From contig NC_057385.1 of the NCBI RefSeq assembly GCF_016906535.1, positions 2,790,001 to 2,854,000 of the forward strand: a DNA stretch of 64,000 bases, read 5' to 3'. Of this stretch, positions 39,945 through 49,851 are shown piece by piece. The position numbers and the translations under genes are program-made. Under the pieces are notes generated by a model. That model did no database searches, was not told the DNA's origin, and worked only from the letters and a program-made list of their open reading frames with translations. Position 1 is the stretch's first letter, and each line of letters begins with the position of its first letter. The stretch comes from Rhizoctonia solani. Its lineage: Eukaryota; Basidiomycota; Agaricomycetes; Cantharellales; Ceratobasidiaceae.

Positions 39945-40791
39945 CTAAAGCAACTTCAGCTTTCCGGTTACTTGGTTGATGAGGCTCACTGGACCTGATA
40001 TCACTATTATGAATATGACATGTTTCCCCGCAAAGTACCAATTACTTACCGGGACCGATACCTAATACGGTCCGAGATCCCGCAGCAATTTGGGTCCGGC
40101 CACTGCAACCTCAAGAATCAGCATAACGGTTAATTGTGAGAAACCCAGTATCACGCACGCATCCTGAATAGATCTCGCACAGAGGCTGAGGCTTTGTGCC
40201 GTTGCTTGTAACAACAGTAGCTCCTCCTCCGAATCGCATTTCAACGCAATTTTGGGCTGCCCGAATCGCTCCCAATGACGAAGCAACGCTGGATTCGCCG
40301 CAGATATGGCTTTGTAGCACGCCAAGGTCGCATGGCTGTGGCTCCGCGTTCCCGTTTATCCGTCATTATATCACTTAAAACTTACCCGCATTGAGCAGCA
40401 ATCTTTCCCTTGGTCATTCCAAGGTCTGTCCGAACGACGAGGACCTATGGGACCAGAGGATGAATTACAACTAAGATCACGACACTGCAATCCACCAACC
40501 AATTTGCACTCCTCCATTAACCCGGCTTTGATTTCTCCTAGGTTTGTGTCATCATGTTCCTCTTCGTCAGATTCTTCGTTATCCGAACCTTCCCCCTTGA
40601 TCGAAGGGGCGGGGCTCTGCTTTGGTGTAACATTGGTATACTTCAGAGAAGATCCAACGCCCCCCAATACCCGATGGTTGCGGACACAAGTGCAACAGCC
40701 ACTACAAGTCCAGCTGTACAAATTACTTAATAAGTGGTTCTATAACCACTGTGTCTTTTACCCAATGCTTACCCTGGGTGTTAGAGGACAT
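39945..40791 (-). CDS. PTH2: peptidyl-tRNA hydrolase Pth2
   Basis: Releases peptides from peptidyl-tRNA; in eukaryotes also membrane-anchored at the mitochondrial outer surface. The N-terminal exon encodes MSSNTQ and then a membrane anchor, GLVVAVALVSATIGYW. An acidic Glu/Ser linker follows. The catalytic domain is clear: LVVRTDLGMTKGKIAAQCG, HATLACYKAI, QPKIALKCDSEEEL, DAGRTQIAAGSRTVLGIGPG and VSLINQVTGKLKLL at the C-terminus. The frame changes once between anchor and linker, at the C6 run 40660-40665 (G6 on the coding strand), where one more G restores it. All later introns are canonical. It lies 198 bp from the MCM3 start, same strand. Confidence 0.9.
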
Positions 40792-41809
40792 TGTCAGGCG
40801 TCTAGAACAAATCAGTGCTCAAGATCACGTGGACTACCAGGGTACTGTACTTTTGCATTGGTCAACCGGCTAATTTTCCCTTTTTGAGACGCATTGTCCA
40901 ACCCTCATAACAATAATTTATCCCGCTTCCATGGCGTTCCTTGAACCCAAACCCAAAAATTTCAACGCATCCGCAAACTAATACATGATCGAATCCAAGT
41001 TTAATATCAATCTGGCATCTCGCGACCAGAGTGTCCTTTGGCCTGGTCGACCAGCGATAAGAGTGTTGCGATTGTTTAGACCTAGCACGTTGTTGAATTC
41101 TCCGATTCCATATTCATTCACCTAGACCGAGCAAGATATAGTAGGCACCAAGTACATTCTTATTCATCTAAGATCTCATCTCTATACATGGTCTAGCACC
41201 TTTGACTTGGACCGCAACTAGGATTACTTCAAACTATTCTACATTGACTTGAACCAGGTACCGATCAGCACCATCTAGATAGCCTAGAGTCCGCAATCAT
41301 TATCGATCAGCCTGCATACAGCTGAACTTCTCACACTTGGAGCTTCGCATTTGCGGCGCCCCTACACGCATTTACCCGAATCTGTTACATCAAGCTGGGC
41401 ACTCGAGGGAGGCTGCAGTATATGGGTGATTCAAGACACCGCAACGCCAATCCACGACCCACCCAATCGGCTTATTCCAGAGATGTGGCCGGGAGAGGTC
41501 ATTTATGACTACTATTTGACCTCATTTCGGGCTCGGACCGATAACTTGGGGCTCCAGAAGTGGAAACTCAGAGTCCAGAACGCGTGCTGAGCCGATCTAC
41601 AAGGTACATATACCAACTAGTAAAACTTTAGCTTGATAATATCAAAGCTGCCGCTCCGCCGGTGAAAGGAGAAACGCTTGAGAGCGCAAGCTACTCCGCA
41701 CGGCATCGACTGAGAGCTATCGTGTGGCCATTTCAATTGTAACTTGCTTGTTTTCTTATTATCTAGCGGATTTTCAGACTCCACTTCACCCCCCAATCTC
41801 TCGCACCCC
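40792..41809. other. intergenic PTH2 / MFS
   Basis: About 1 kb between divergent genes. A 79-codon frame at 41351-41590 has no recognisable motif. The rest shows nothing coding. Likely regulatory sequence for both genes. Confidence 0.45.
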
Positions 41810-44299
41810 ATGTCTCCCCCTCCCGAAGAGTCACAGCAAAGTACCAATGTGTACTCTCCGTTGCACCAGCTGGTCTACGCGAGCGACGGGCCAGTGCCCA
41901 TGCTCCAACTAGCGTTCGGAGTGTCCTTGACATGACAGGGGTACCTGCCGCGCCAGAGAATGCTGTCGACACCGAGGATACCGACGTTCCAGTCAAAGAA
42001 GACATCAAACCTACCACTATACCTGAGATACCCATATTATCTCAACTACCAAGCTTGTATATCGACAAACAAAGTGCCAGTATATCCGGATATACTCCTG
42101 GATCTATTACTCCTGGGTACTCCGGAACCAACACGCCCGCTGCTGCCCGCGAAAACTATTTTGAAAATGCATTCGAATCAAGCGGAAATATAGCAAGCTC
42201 ACATCCCGACACACCCCGTCTTAAACGCAGGCTAGCGCTATCTTTCTTTGGTTTCTTCTGCGCTGGGTGGTCAGATGGAAGTACGTAACTGTGATAATTA
42301 TCGTTATTTTTGAGCTGAAATTAGTTCATAAAGTCACCGGAACCGTACTACCTCGTTTTGAGGAAACTTATCACGTCGATTATCTCACAGTCTCGCTACT
42401 TTTTGTCGCTTCAACCGTCGGGTATGTTAAGCTTCAGTTATAAAAACCCAAGCTGACTCATGAGCGTGTTCAAGTTTTGCGATTGGAACCGCTATCATAG
42501 AGCCACTGTTCAATGGGCTCGGTAGGTTCTCCCTGGCCGCCCGCCATCGCCGTTATTTCCCTGTATTTCCATCGCATATATCCAGAGTTCAGACCGGTGT
42601 CTCACTCTCTCAGGGACGCTGTGGTGTTCTTTTCTTTGGTGGGCTGTCCCAAGCCATCTACTTCACGATCGCTGCAGCAAAAGCACCGTTTCCCGCTATG
42701 ATAATAGGATTTGGATTTTCTGGTATTGGTATTTCATTGTTGAGTGGTGAGTCATCTCTGATAAACTAGCGTTGAATATATAACGGCCTAACGCTCTCAC
42801 GAAAACTAGGTCAATACAACGCGTTTGTTGCTGCACAAAAGTCTGCGGGAAGGTATCTCGGTACGTGTTTGCTCAAGTAAAGTGCTCGTATACTTAGCAC
42901 CGCATATATAGGATGGCTACATGGTTTTTATGGTTTGCGTTTTTATTTCTCCCCCTTTTACAAAGCTCAGAGATGTACCTGTAGGAGTTGGCGCATTTGC
43001 TTCTCCTCTGGTTGGTCAGACGTTACTTGCTCGAGGGTGGGAATGGCCCCGTTTCTTCATAATCTCGGTCTGCTTGAGTTGTCTCAATACCATCCTCATT
43101 GTGTATACTTTCCACACCACACCACAGAGTTCAGAGAAGAAAGGCTAAAGCTATTGAATTACTCCGCCAAGGGGCTGAAGATATCGAGCTTGAAGGACAC
43201 GGCAATGATAGTGGAGAAACGACTGTCTCAGGCTCTCCGCATCGGCACTCAAGATCACGAAGCGCTGGAGAGAGAAGTGGTATGTGGTTTGAACATTGGT
43301 TGGCATTTTCGGATGGCTCACTCCGCCCAGCCATGAGGATGACTTTGACTTCACCTATCGTATGGATATTTGCTATTTTCTTATGTACTTACACAGGGGT
43401 AAGTTTCATCCACATAAGACAAGGTCATAAGTTAATTCTAATCCTGTAGAGCGAAACAACAACCGGAGGATGGAGTGAGTACCCACCCGTAAATAAATAA
43501 AAATACTAATTCTCAATCTGCCTTAGTTGTTTCGTTCCTTTTGAAAGAGCGCAACGCTGATCCAGACACCGTTGGTTATGTTGCAAGTGGTTAGTTCCTA
43601 TTTCTTAGCACGTACACAAGGCGGTACATTCCTAACTCATTTCAGGTTTCTGGGGTGGACTCGCTGTTGGCCGCCTCCTCCTTGGACAAATGTCTCCATA
43701 GTAAGGCGAAAGCATTTTTTTATTATAGAAAACTAGTTGTTAGTAACAAATTGCGCTCTGATTTATTGTAGTATTGGTCTTAAGCGCGAGAAACACCTCG
43801 TACATATCTACATCGGTACGTATTCAGCATGGGAATCGATTTTGTTGCTTACGGATCATGCAGGCGTTGCGTTGTTGATGACAATCCTTGTCTGGAAAGT
43901 GCCGTCATTTGTGGGAAATGCGTTTTGCACCGCAATTGTTGGATTTGTTTTAGGTCGTAAGTTTAACATGTGCGAATATATGTTCCAGTAACTTAAATTT
44001 TACATACCATAGCGATTTTTCCTACGAGCCTTTCATTGGCCACCAAAGTAAGCAATTGGCTGATTGGTTTCACATGCACAATGTTTACGTGTGTTTCTTA
44101 GCTCCTTCCAACCGAGATCCATATGACCGCATTGGCTACAATGTCAAGTTTTGCTAGCATAGGTTCGGCCCTCTACCCCTTTGTAACGGGTGTCCTTGCG
44201 AATGCAAAAGGGGTGGCGGTTCTTCAACCTATGATGCTTGGTATACTATCCGTAATGGCTGGCTTATGGTGTTTCTTCCCTACTCGGAGTATTACATGA
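41810..44299 (+). CDS. major facilitator superfamily transporter (Bsc6-like)
   Basis: Multi-exon membrane transporter; substrate unknown. The cytosolic N-terminus is Ser/Pro-rich. The first membrane segment appears at LALSFFGFFCAGWSDG, followed by PRFEETYHVDYLTVSLLFVA, AIGTAIIEPLF, GFGFSGIGISLLS, VGVGAFASPLVGQ and FFIISVCLSC. A basic central loop is followed by PIVWIFAIFLCTYTG, VGYVASGFWGGLAVGRLLLG, VPSFVGNAFCTAIVGFVL and the C-terminal KLLPTEIHMTALATMSS and MLGILSVMAGLWCFFPT. The frame changes near 41872, where one G restores it; alternatively translation starts at ATG 41932 and the upstream part is leader. The exon around 42510-42650 is uncertain. A sugar or drug role would be speculation. 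Confidence 0.75.
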
Positions 44300-44635
44300 G
44301 AGCAAGGCGCTGGGATAAGGATTTTCAATTGGGTTAACGTTATTGGGTTTAGTGCTTACTGTTCTCGCTTGTACGTTTTAAAAAATGCGCAAATATGCTG
44401 TTATAGATAAACGGAAATGCTCTTAGGCAAGTTATTTGTCTAATAAAGTAGGCCAAACTGATACACAAAGAAATACACAAGCAAGAAACTAGAGTACACC
44501 AAGTTAGACAGCGAGAATCGGACACACAACCAATTAAACATGGATCAAATGTGAGAAGCAGGAGAAAATGCAACAGCCAGCTCACTAGAGTTGGATAAAA
44601 AGGGATGAAGTTTGAGAAGGGAACAAACATCTCGC
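44300..44635. other. convergent 3' flanks MFS / SGF11
   Basis: No coding exon seen in 336 bp between converging stop codons. Confidence 0.4.
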
Positions 44636-46183
44636 TTAAGTATCATCCGATGAATCCGAAGCGGTATCAACAAGGTCGTCATCCCCATCTGCATCAGTGC
44701 GGCCACTCGATTGGCGGGTTGGAGGCGGAGGGTGAGGTTTTTCTACTCATGATCAGAAACAAGAATTTACCGGCGATTGAGAACCGATACTGACCAGCTG
44801 CAGCTCCAACTGTCCTTGGTATGGATGGCCCACGCCCCAGCAAGGGCCGAGGGGGGCCCGTTCCCCGAACTACTCTAGGAGGCACGGCGGTACCGTTAGA
44901 GGAAGGTACTGCTGCCGGGGGATCTTTGGTGTATGAGTCGGCGTCGTTGTGCTCGAGTTTGAAGGTGATATAGGTGTTGAGAATTTTGGAGCTTAGAAGG
45001 TACGCGAGACACTGTGGACGACGGCTTTCCGGGAGGGAGAGGCAACAGAGGCCTTCGATATAATTTATCAGTGTATGTAAGAATACCAGGTATATAGCAG
45101 TGTACGGTAGCGAACTCCTCCAAGTCACTAGGCTGAAACGCCAGTGGTTTCCCATTCGCAGCTTTGTTTACACCTGACTATTAATGGTCATGGTGAATAC
45201 GTGAGCCAGGAACAAACATACCCTTTCCAACTTTCTGCTTCTTCGATTTGGCCGTTTTGGCTGGTAGAGCCCCTTCACGCTTGTTGTTCTCGTTCGTGGT
45301 GTCAGATGCTGATGGCTCTGGCTCTGCGAGACCTGATCAGAATCAAGCTAACAAACTTAGGATTCGGCTTCGTACTCTTTTTCTTCTTGGAGGGCTTTGG
45401 TTTCGTCGCGGGTACTGGGGGCGGCACATCTTCGCTGTTGACACTTCCGGAGCGTTGTGTTGGTGTGGCAGGACCCGACTCTGTACTGGCGCTAAAATCG
45501 AGTGTCAATAATGTTCAGTGCATCCCGGGCTGAAGCAGTTTACCGTGCTTTACTAGCAGCGTTTCGGGGACCGGCACGTCGTGCATTTCCAAGTCCCATG
45601 CAAGTCGCAAGGTGCGACGCATATCTCGTCGACACAATCTACGAAATCCGTCAATCCAGTCGGCCATTATTGGGAGCCGTGTATCAGACCATGTTCACAA
45701 CTCACCGTCCGTTTGCATTTGATGCAGTCTGCCATTGGTACCGGCTCCCCTTTAGCGCCGCTCGCATTGCTACCATTACTATTGGCCCCGCCATTTGCAT
45801 CACCATTGATAAGAGTGTTCCCCGAGTTGGGTGTTCCGGGAAGTCCAGTATTTGTGCGCTGATTGATGTGTTCTTTTTGGGTATCTTAGCAGAAGTATTC
45901 ATTATTCCGGGAGTGGCATACCTTCGAGTCTACACCTTGTAATTGATAAACAGTCAGTTTGAAGTTCCTTGGTTCTAATAAAGAGAAAAGCATACCTCAT
46001 ATGGCAAATAGCACACACCGCCCTAGTTCTCATTCCCGCTTTATGCTCATCAAGCGCTATCCCAAGAACCATGTCCTCGAGCATCGTGTCAAATATCGCG
46101 CTCGCCTCGACATTAATTCAATTATAGGTAGGTATCATGTATAAGCTAGTACTCACAAGAGCATCAACTTCGTTTTCAGACAT
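44636..46183 (-). CDS. SGF11: SAGA-associated factor 11 (Sgf11) family protein
   Basis: Zinc-finger subunit of the SAGA deubiquitinase module (with Ubp8, Sgf73, Sus1), which removes ubiquitin from H2B. An N-terminal helix, AIFDTMLEDMVLGIALDEH, matches the Ubp8-binding helix of the family. A Cys pair, CAICHMRC, follows. A Gly/Asn-rich linker leads to the Sgf11 zinc finger, DCIKCKRTIVSTRYASHLAT then CMGLG (Cys2-His-Cys). A long tail follows: Ser/Pro-rich, a Lys-rich cluster (KPKPSKKKKSTKPNPK), a segment with FQPSDLEEFAT, a Gly/Arg/Pro stretch, and an acidic end with DDDLVDTASDSSDD. The tail is much longer than yeast Sgf11 (99 aa). Some tail exon boundaries are uncertain. Confidence 0.72.
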
Positions 46184-46405
46184 AGTGGCGCTGGTCCGTC
46201 GTAGTTACAGAGACCAGTTGTGGTCTGAGACTGACGCGCCAAGTCACGTGAAAAGGACTGTGATCAGACAACCGAGACCCCCGAGACCAAACCAGTAGTT
46301 TACCGCTGCACATGAGTGTACAATGATGCGGGGCGGGAAATCCATACTGGGGGCAGGGGCGGTTCAAAAGTATCTGGGATAAAAATTAGCATGAAAACAT
46401 CAAAA
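46184..46405. promoter_or_regulatory. SGF11 upstream region
   Basis: The 222 bp between the SGF11 start and the first tRNA gene contain no exon. Confidence 0.3.
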
Positions 46406-46486
46406 TGACCACCGCAGGGCTCGAACCTGCAATCTCCTGATTGGTACAGATCGTAGTCAGACGCGATACCATTTCGCCAGGCGGCC
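46406..46486 (-). tRNA. tRNA-Arg(ACG), intron-containing, copy 1
   Basis: Minus-strand cloverleaf: seven-pair acceptor stem (GGCCGCC with GGTGGTC) and discriminator A, D arm with GGCGAAATGGTATCGC, anticodon stem TCTGA/TCAGG, and T arm with TTCGAGC loop. The loop CTACGA carries anticodon ACG at plus positions 46452-46454. A 9-nt intron at 46442-46450 sits at the canonical place, one base 3' of the anticodon. The A34 would be edited to inosine and read CGU/CGC/CGA codons. No internal CCA, as in nuclear tRNAs. The matching copy lies 136 bp upstream in the sense of transcription. Confidence 0.93.
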
Positions 46487-46622
46487 TTGTCAAATAAAGA
46501 TTAAGCTAGCTATGAGATTTTTACGCTTATTGACCAATTAATATCAGGATATGATCTACAAAAGTTGCGCCCCTGGAATAAGCAGTTGACTAGCAAAACG
46601 ACTAGAAAATAGGTAGCAAAAC

Positions 46623-46703
46623 TGACCACCGCAGGGCTCGAACCTGCAATCTCCTGATCAATACCACTCGTAGTCAGACGCGATACCATTTCGCCAGGCG
46701 GCC
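46623..46703 (-). tRNA. tRNA-Arg(ACG), intron-containing, copy 2
   Basis: Same mature sequence as the neighbouring copy, with anticodon ACG at plus positions 46669-46671. Its 9-nt intron (46659-46667) has a different sequence of the same length and position. Both copies have their own A-box and B-box promoters within the gene. Confidence 0.93.
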
Positions 46704-46824
46704 TGGCGAACGTACGCTTACACTATTAGATGATCGTGCACACTCGAGTTGATAATTCAGCAAGCGCTTTGCCTTCGTTTCAATTTGAAACTTTTGATCC
46801 CTTCCTTCCTAACCTGCACCGATT

Positions 46825-48063
46825 ATGCATTCATTATCCAAAGCCGAGATAGCGTACACACGCTCTGCCTTGGTTGCAACAACATCCGACTCTGGCCAAT
46901 TAAGAGGGGATGGTCGTGGTACGTTCGAATATCGCCCCATAGGAGTTGAATTAGGCGTATCACCGGCCACAAATGGAAGTGCTCGTGCACGAGTGGGGGG
47001 AACTGAAGTATGGACAGGAATTAAGCTAGAGGTTGAGACCAATGAGGCAAAGCTGGCAGGTGCTAGTGGACAAGACGGTGGGCGAGTTGAATTTGTAGTA
47101 GCATGGTAAGTGTCTTAAGAATAACTAAAGGCCTCTATTAACATCACATGGCTAACCCGCCTCCAGTACCCCTGGGTCTCACCCACACCTCTCTGGTCAG
47201 GCGATTGACGACATTTCCCTCGAATATTCGAATCAATGCGCCGCTGCGCTCGCATCTTTTTTGATACCCAACCCCCAATTCACCATAGTTCCAGGGTACA
47301 AGTCTTGGCTTATTCACGTAGATTCGCTGGTAATATCTGATGCTGGGAATTTGGTCGATGTGCTATGGATGGCAATACGGGGAGCATTATGGGATCTTCG
47401 GATACCTCGGTAAGTGGTGCCATTCGACTTTATTCTTCACTGGCCGTATTGTTTTCAGAACCAATCCTGTGTCATTTCGTACTCGCGATTCGGACAAAGC
47501 AATCAGAGGCGGCGATGCTTTTAGTAGTGCCGTAAAGTCAAAATATCAATCTGGTATGTCCAATCATAGTACCAACCTACTTTCCTCGCCTGAATATGAA
47601 TTTTAGCTGGAGGTAAATCAGGTGCAGGAGACTTTGATTTGCCAGACTATTGGGATGATGGCGAGCCCCTCAATAATCGAGACTCGTTACCGGTTTCCAT
47701 CACATATAATCTGGTAAGTACATGTATATTAATCCGATGTGCTATACTTAGCGAAAGTAGCTTCCACCTATGTATTTTCTTGATGCATCGGCTTCGGAAG
47801 AATTCAGCGTCGCGAGTCGTCTTTCGCTTGTGTTTTCCTGTCCAAACCCTGTCAGTGGCGCTTCCTCGAAACCTCTCTTACTAAGTTCTTGGTTGAGTGC
47901 GTCAGTCGACTTCAACGCGAGTTACCTCAAAATTATCATTAAGGTCCGGAAAAATCAATTCAAAAGATAGCTATATACTTATTTGTGATAACAGGATTGT
48001 GAATCCCGAGCTATTGAGTTAGCTAGAGCATTGGATCGGCGCATGTCGTCAGAAGAAGAATAG
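46825..48063 (+). CDS. RRP42: exosome complex component Rrp42 (RNase PH-like)
   Basis: Subunit of the inactive RNase PH-like ring of the RNA exosome, which channels RNA to the catalytic subunits. Six exons (46825-47105, 47167-47409, 47459-47553, 47607-47713, 47761-47943, 47995-48063) splice in phase to 325 aa. Conserved: LSKAEIAYTRSAL, LRGDGRGTFEYRPIGVELG, GTEVWTGIKLEVET, PNPQFTIVPGYKSWLIHVD, LVDVLWMAIRGALWDLRIP and the C-terminal CESRAIELARALDRRM. As in other eukaryotic Rrp42, the phosphorolytic catalytic residues are not expected and are not evident. Frame intact. Confidence 0.92.
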
Positions 48064-48379
48064 GGTAATGATCCAAGTAGTCCCTCTTTAATAGGTGGTT
48101 TGAAGATACCCGAAATTCATACGTTTTTAATCCGTTGTCCGGAGATGTCGCACGTGTTTCAATCGTTTCATGACGTGAACTTGCCGGTGTTCTTCCACCC
48201 TGGCTTGAGCGCCGAGGTTATTTCGGTGTGCACGGAGTATTTACCAATTCGGGAAAACCTCTCTTCGAATTGACACGACAATTTGTAGTCCTTCAGCCCA
48301 AAAGTGATACCAGAGTTCCTACTCTCCATCTATAAAAGGTGACATCCTTGGCGTGTCAGATTGCAATATTCATATCAAC
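48064..48379. promoter_or_regulatory. promoter of CBM1 gene with TATA box
   Basis: Contains a clear TATAAAAGG at 48331-48339, about 45 bp before the start codon. A TATA box suits a strongly inducible secreted protein. Confidence 0.5.
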
Positions 48380-49418
48380 ATGCTTGGCTCCATCCTTCTA
48401 GTTATAAGTGTATTCTTTTCTACTGCCTTGTCGCAGTCTACAGCCCCGTTGTACGGTCAGGTGGGTGAAATGGCATAGTTGATATACTAGTAATGAGGCT
48501 TATCCATCTGTACCCTACGGGCAGTGTGGTGGTATTGGCTGGAGCGGCGCAACAACGTGTGCGGCTGGCTCTACCTGCAACAAGCTTAATGGCAAGTAAC
48601 TAAGATGCATATATGCGATTCGTTGTTTACCCAAATTCCACCCAGACTATTATTCACAATGTCTCCCCGGTGCCAGTAGTCCGAGCACAACGGCCCCACC
48701 TTCCTCAACGATAACAACCACAACCAAAACCTCGGCTGGACCTACCACAACCAAACCCACTACAACTGTTACCGGTGGTGGAACGGTCGGACCTACACTC
48801 TTGCCAAACTATCTTTGGATTCGCGCCGTGACTCCACCCAACTTCCACAAGTATCTTCAATCTTATACTCCAGGAACGGCTACCGATGCTGTACTCGCTG
48901 ATGCCTCTACTGCGGGTAGGCGTTACAGACATAATCCACTGTGGTCATTTTTCTGATTAAGCATCTGAAGGGCAATTTGCGATTACTGGCGGGAAGCTGA
49001 CCCAAATCACACCTAGTGGTGCCCTTCTCTATGCCAACGTCGAGGCGCGCGCCGATAGCACGGTCAACAAACTCAAAGTATCGTGGCAAACCAGCAGCGC
49101 TACTAGTGGCACATTCGTATGGAGCGGAGATGCACTTACATGGTGAGTATATTGGTACCACCTTGGCATAGCGTTGACACGTTCTTTAGGACCATTGACG
49201 GGATCACCCGCCCAAATAATGCAGCCTGGTTGGCATGTACAGATGCTGTAGAAGGACAAGTACTTTATGTTAATTTGGGTAAGCAAAACGTTCATCTCAA
49301 CAATTTTATTTTCGATCACTTACCAGACCTTCATGAAGGCTCTTACGGATATAATACTCCAGCGGGATGCTCTGATCACACAATACACTATTACAACGGA
49401 GCTAAGGCTGATGTATAG
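48380..49418 (+). CDS. secreted CBM1 cellulose-binding protein with unknown C-terminal domain
   Basis: Six exons (48380-48460, 48525-48591, 48646-48915, 48962-49142, 49190-49278, 49327-49418) splice in phase to 259 aa. A signal peptide (LGSILLVISVFFSTALS) is followed by a fungal family 1 carbohydrate-binding module: YGQCGGIGWSGATTC, then CNKLNDYYSQCLPG, with the four Cys and aromatic binding residues. A Ser/Thr/Pro linker precedes a C-terminal domain of about 165 residues (LLPNYLWIRAVTPPNFHKYL, GQFAITGGKLTQI, WSGDALTWTIDG) that I do not recognise. No glycoside-hydrolase catalytic motif is seen. The intron at 48592-48645 uses a GC donor (GCAAGT). Likely a cell-wall-binding extracellular protein. 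Confidence 0.8.
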
Positions 49419-49851
49419 GAGAATTCGGGTGTAAATAATATTTGTTTAAATTTGAGATGGGAGGGGCATTAGGAATCAGCGGACAACAAAAATTGTAAAA
49501 GGATTGCACGGCGCTAGTACCTAGATACAAACTGGCTGTACATGTTTATCCGCCGCTAGCAGAGTGGCCAGGAAAGTGAGTTGCATGCCACAGGCTACGA
49601 TTGCAAGGTGGGGAGCATACCAAGGTTAGATAAGGCCCAGTTTCGTAGCCGCTTTAATAGAACTAGTTGCCCCTGAAAATATTTTACGGCTTGATTAAAG
49701 GGGCTCTTAGCTAACAAAGCGAGCTATTGCTGCTTCCCTTGGTGTGGAGTATTCAAGTAGGATACGTAGCTATGTCATTAAAAGTACAAGTACATCGACG
49801 GCGGTCAATAACTAAGCGAGATATAGTTAGATAACCATTCTAGCAAACCAA
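49419..49851. other. convergent 3' flanks CBM1 / ULP2
   Basis: No exon seen in 433 bp; presumably both 3' UTRs. Confidence 0.4.
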
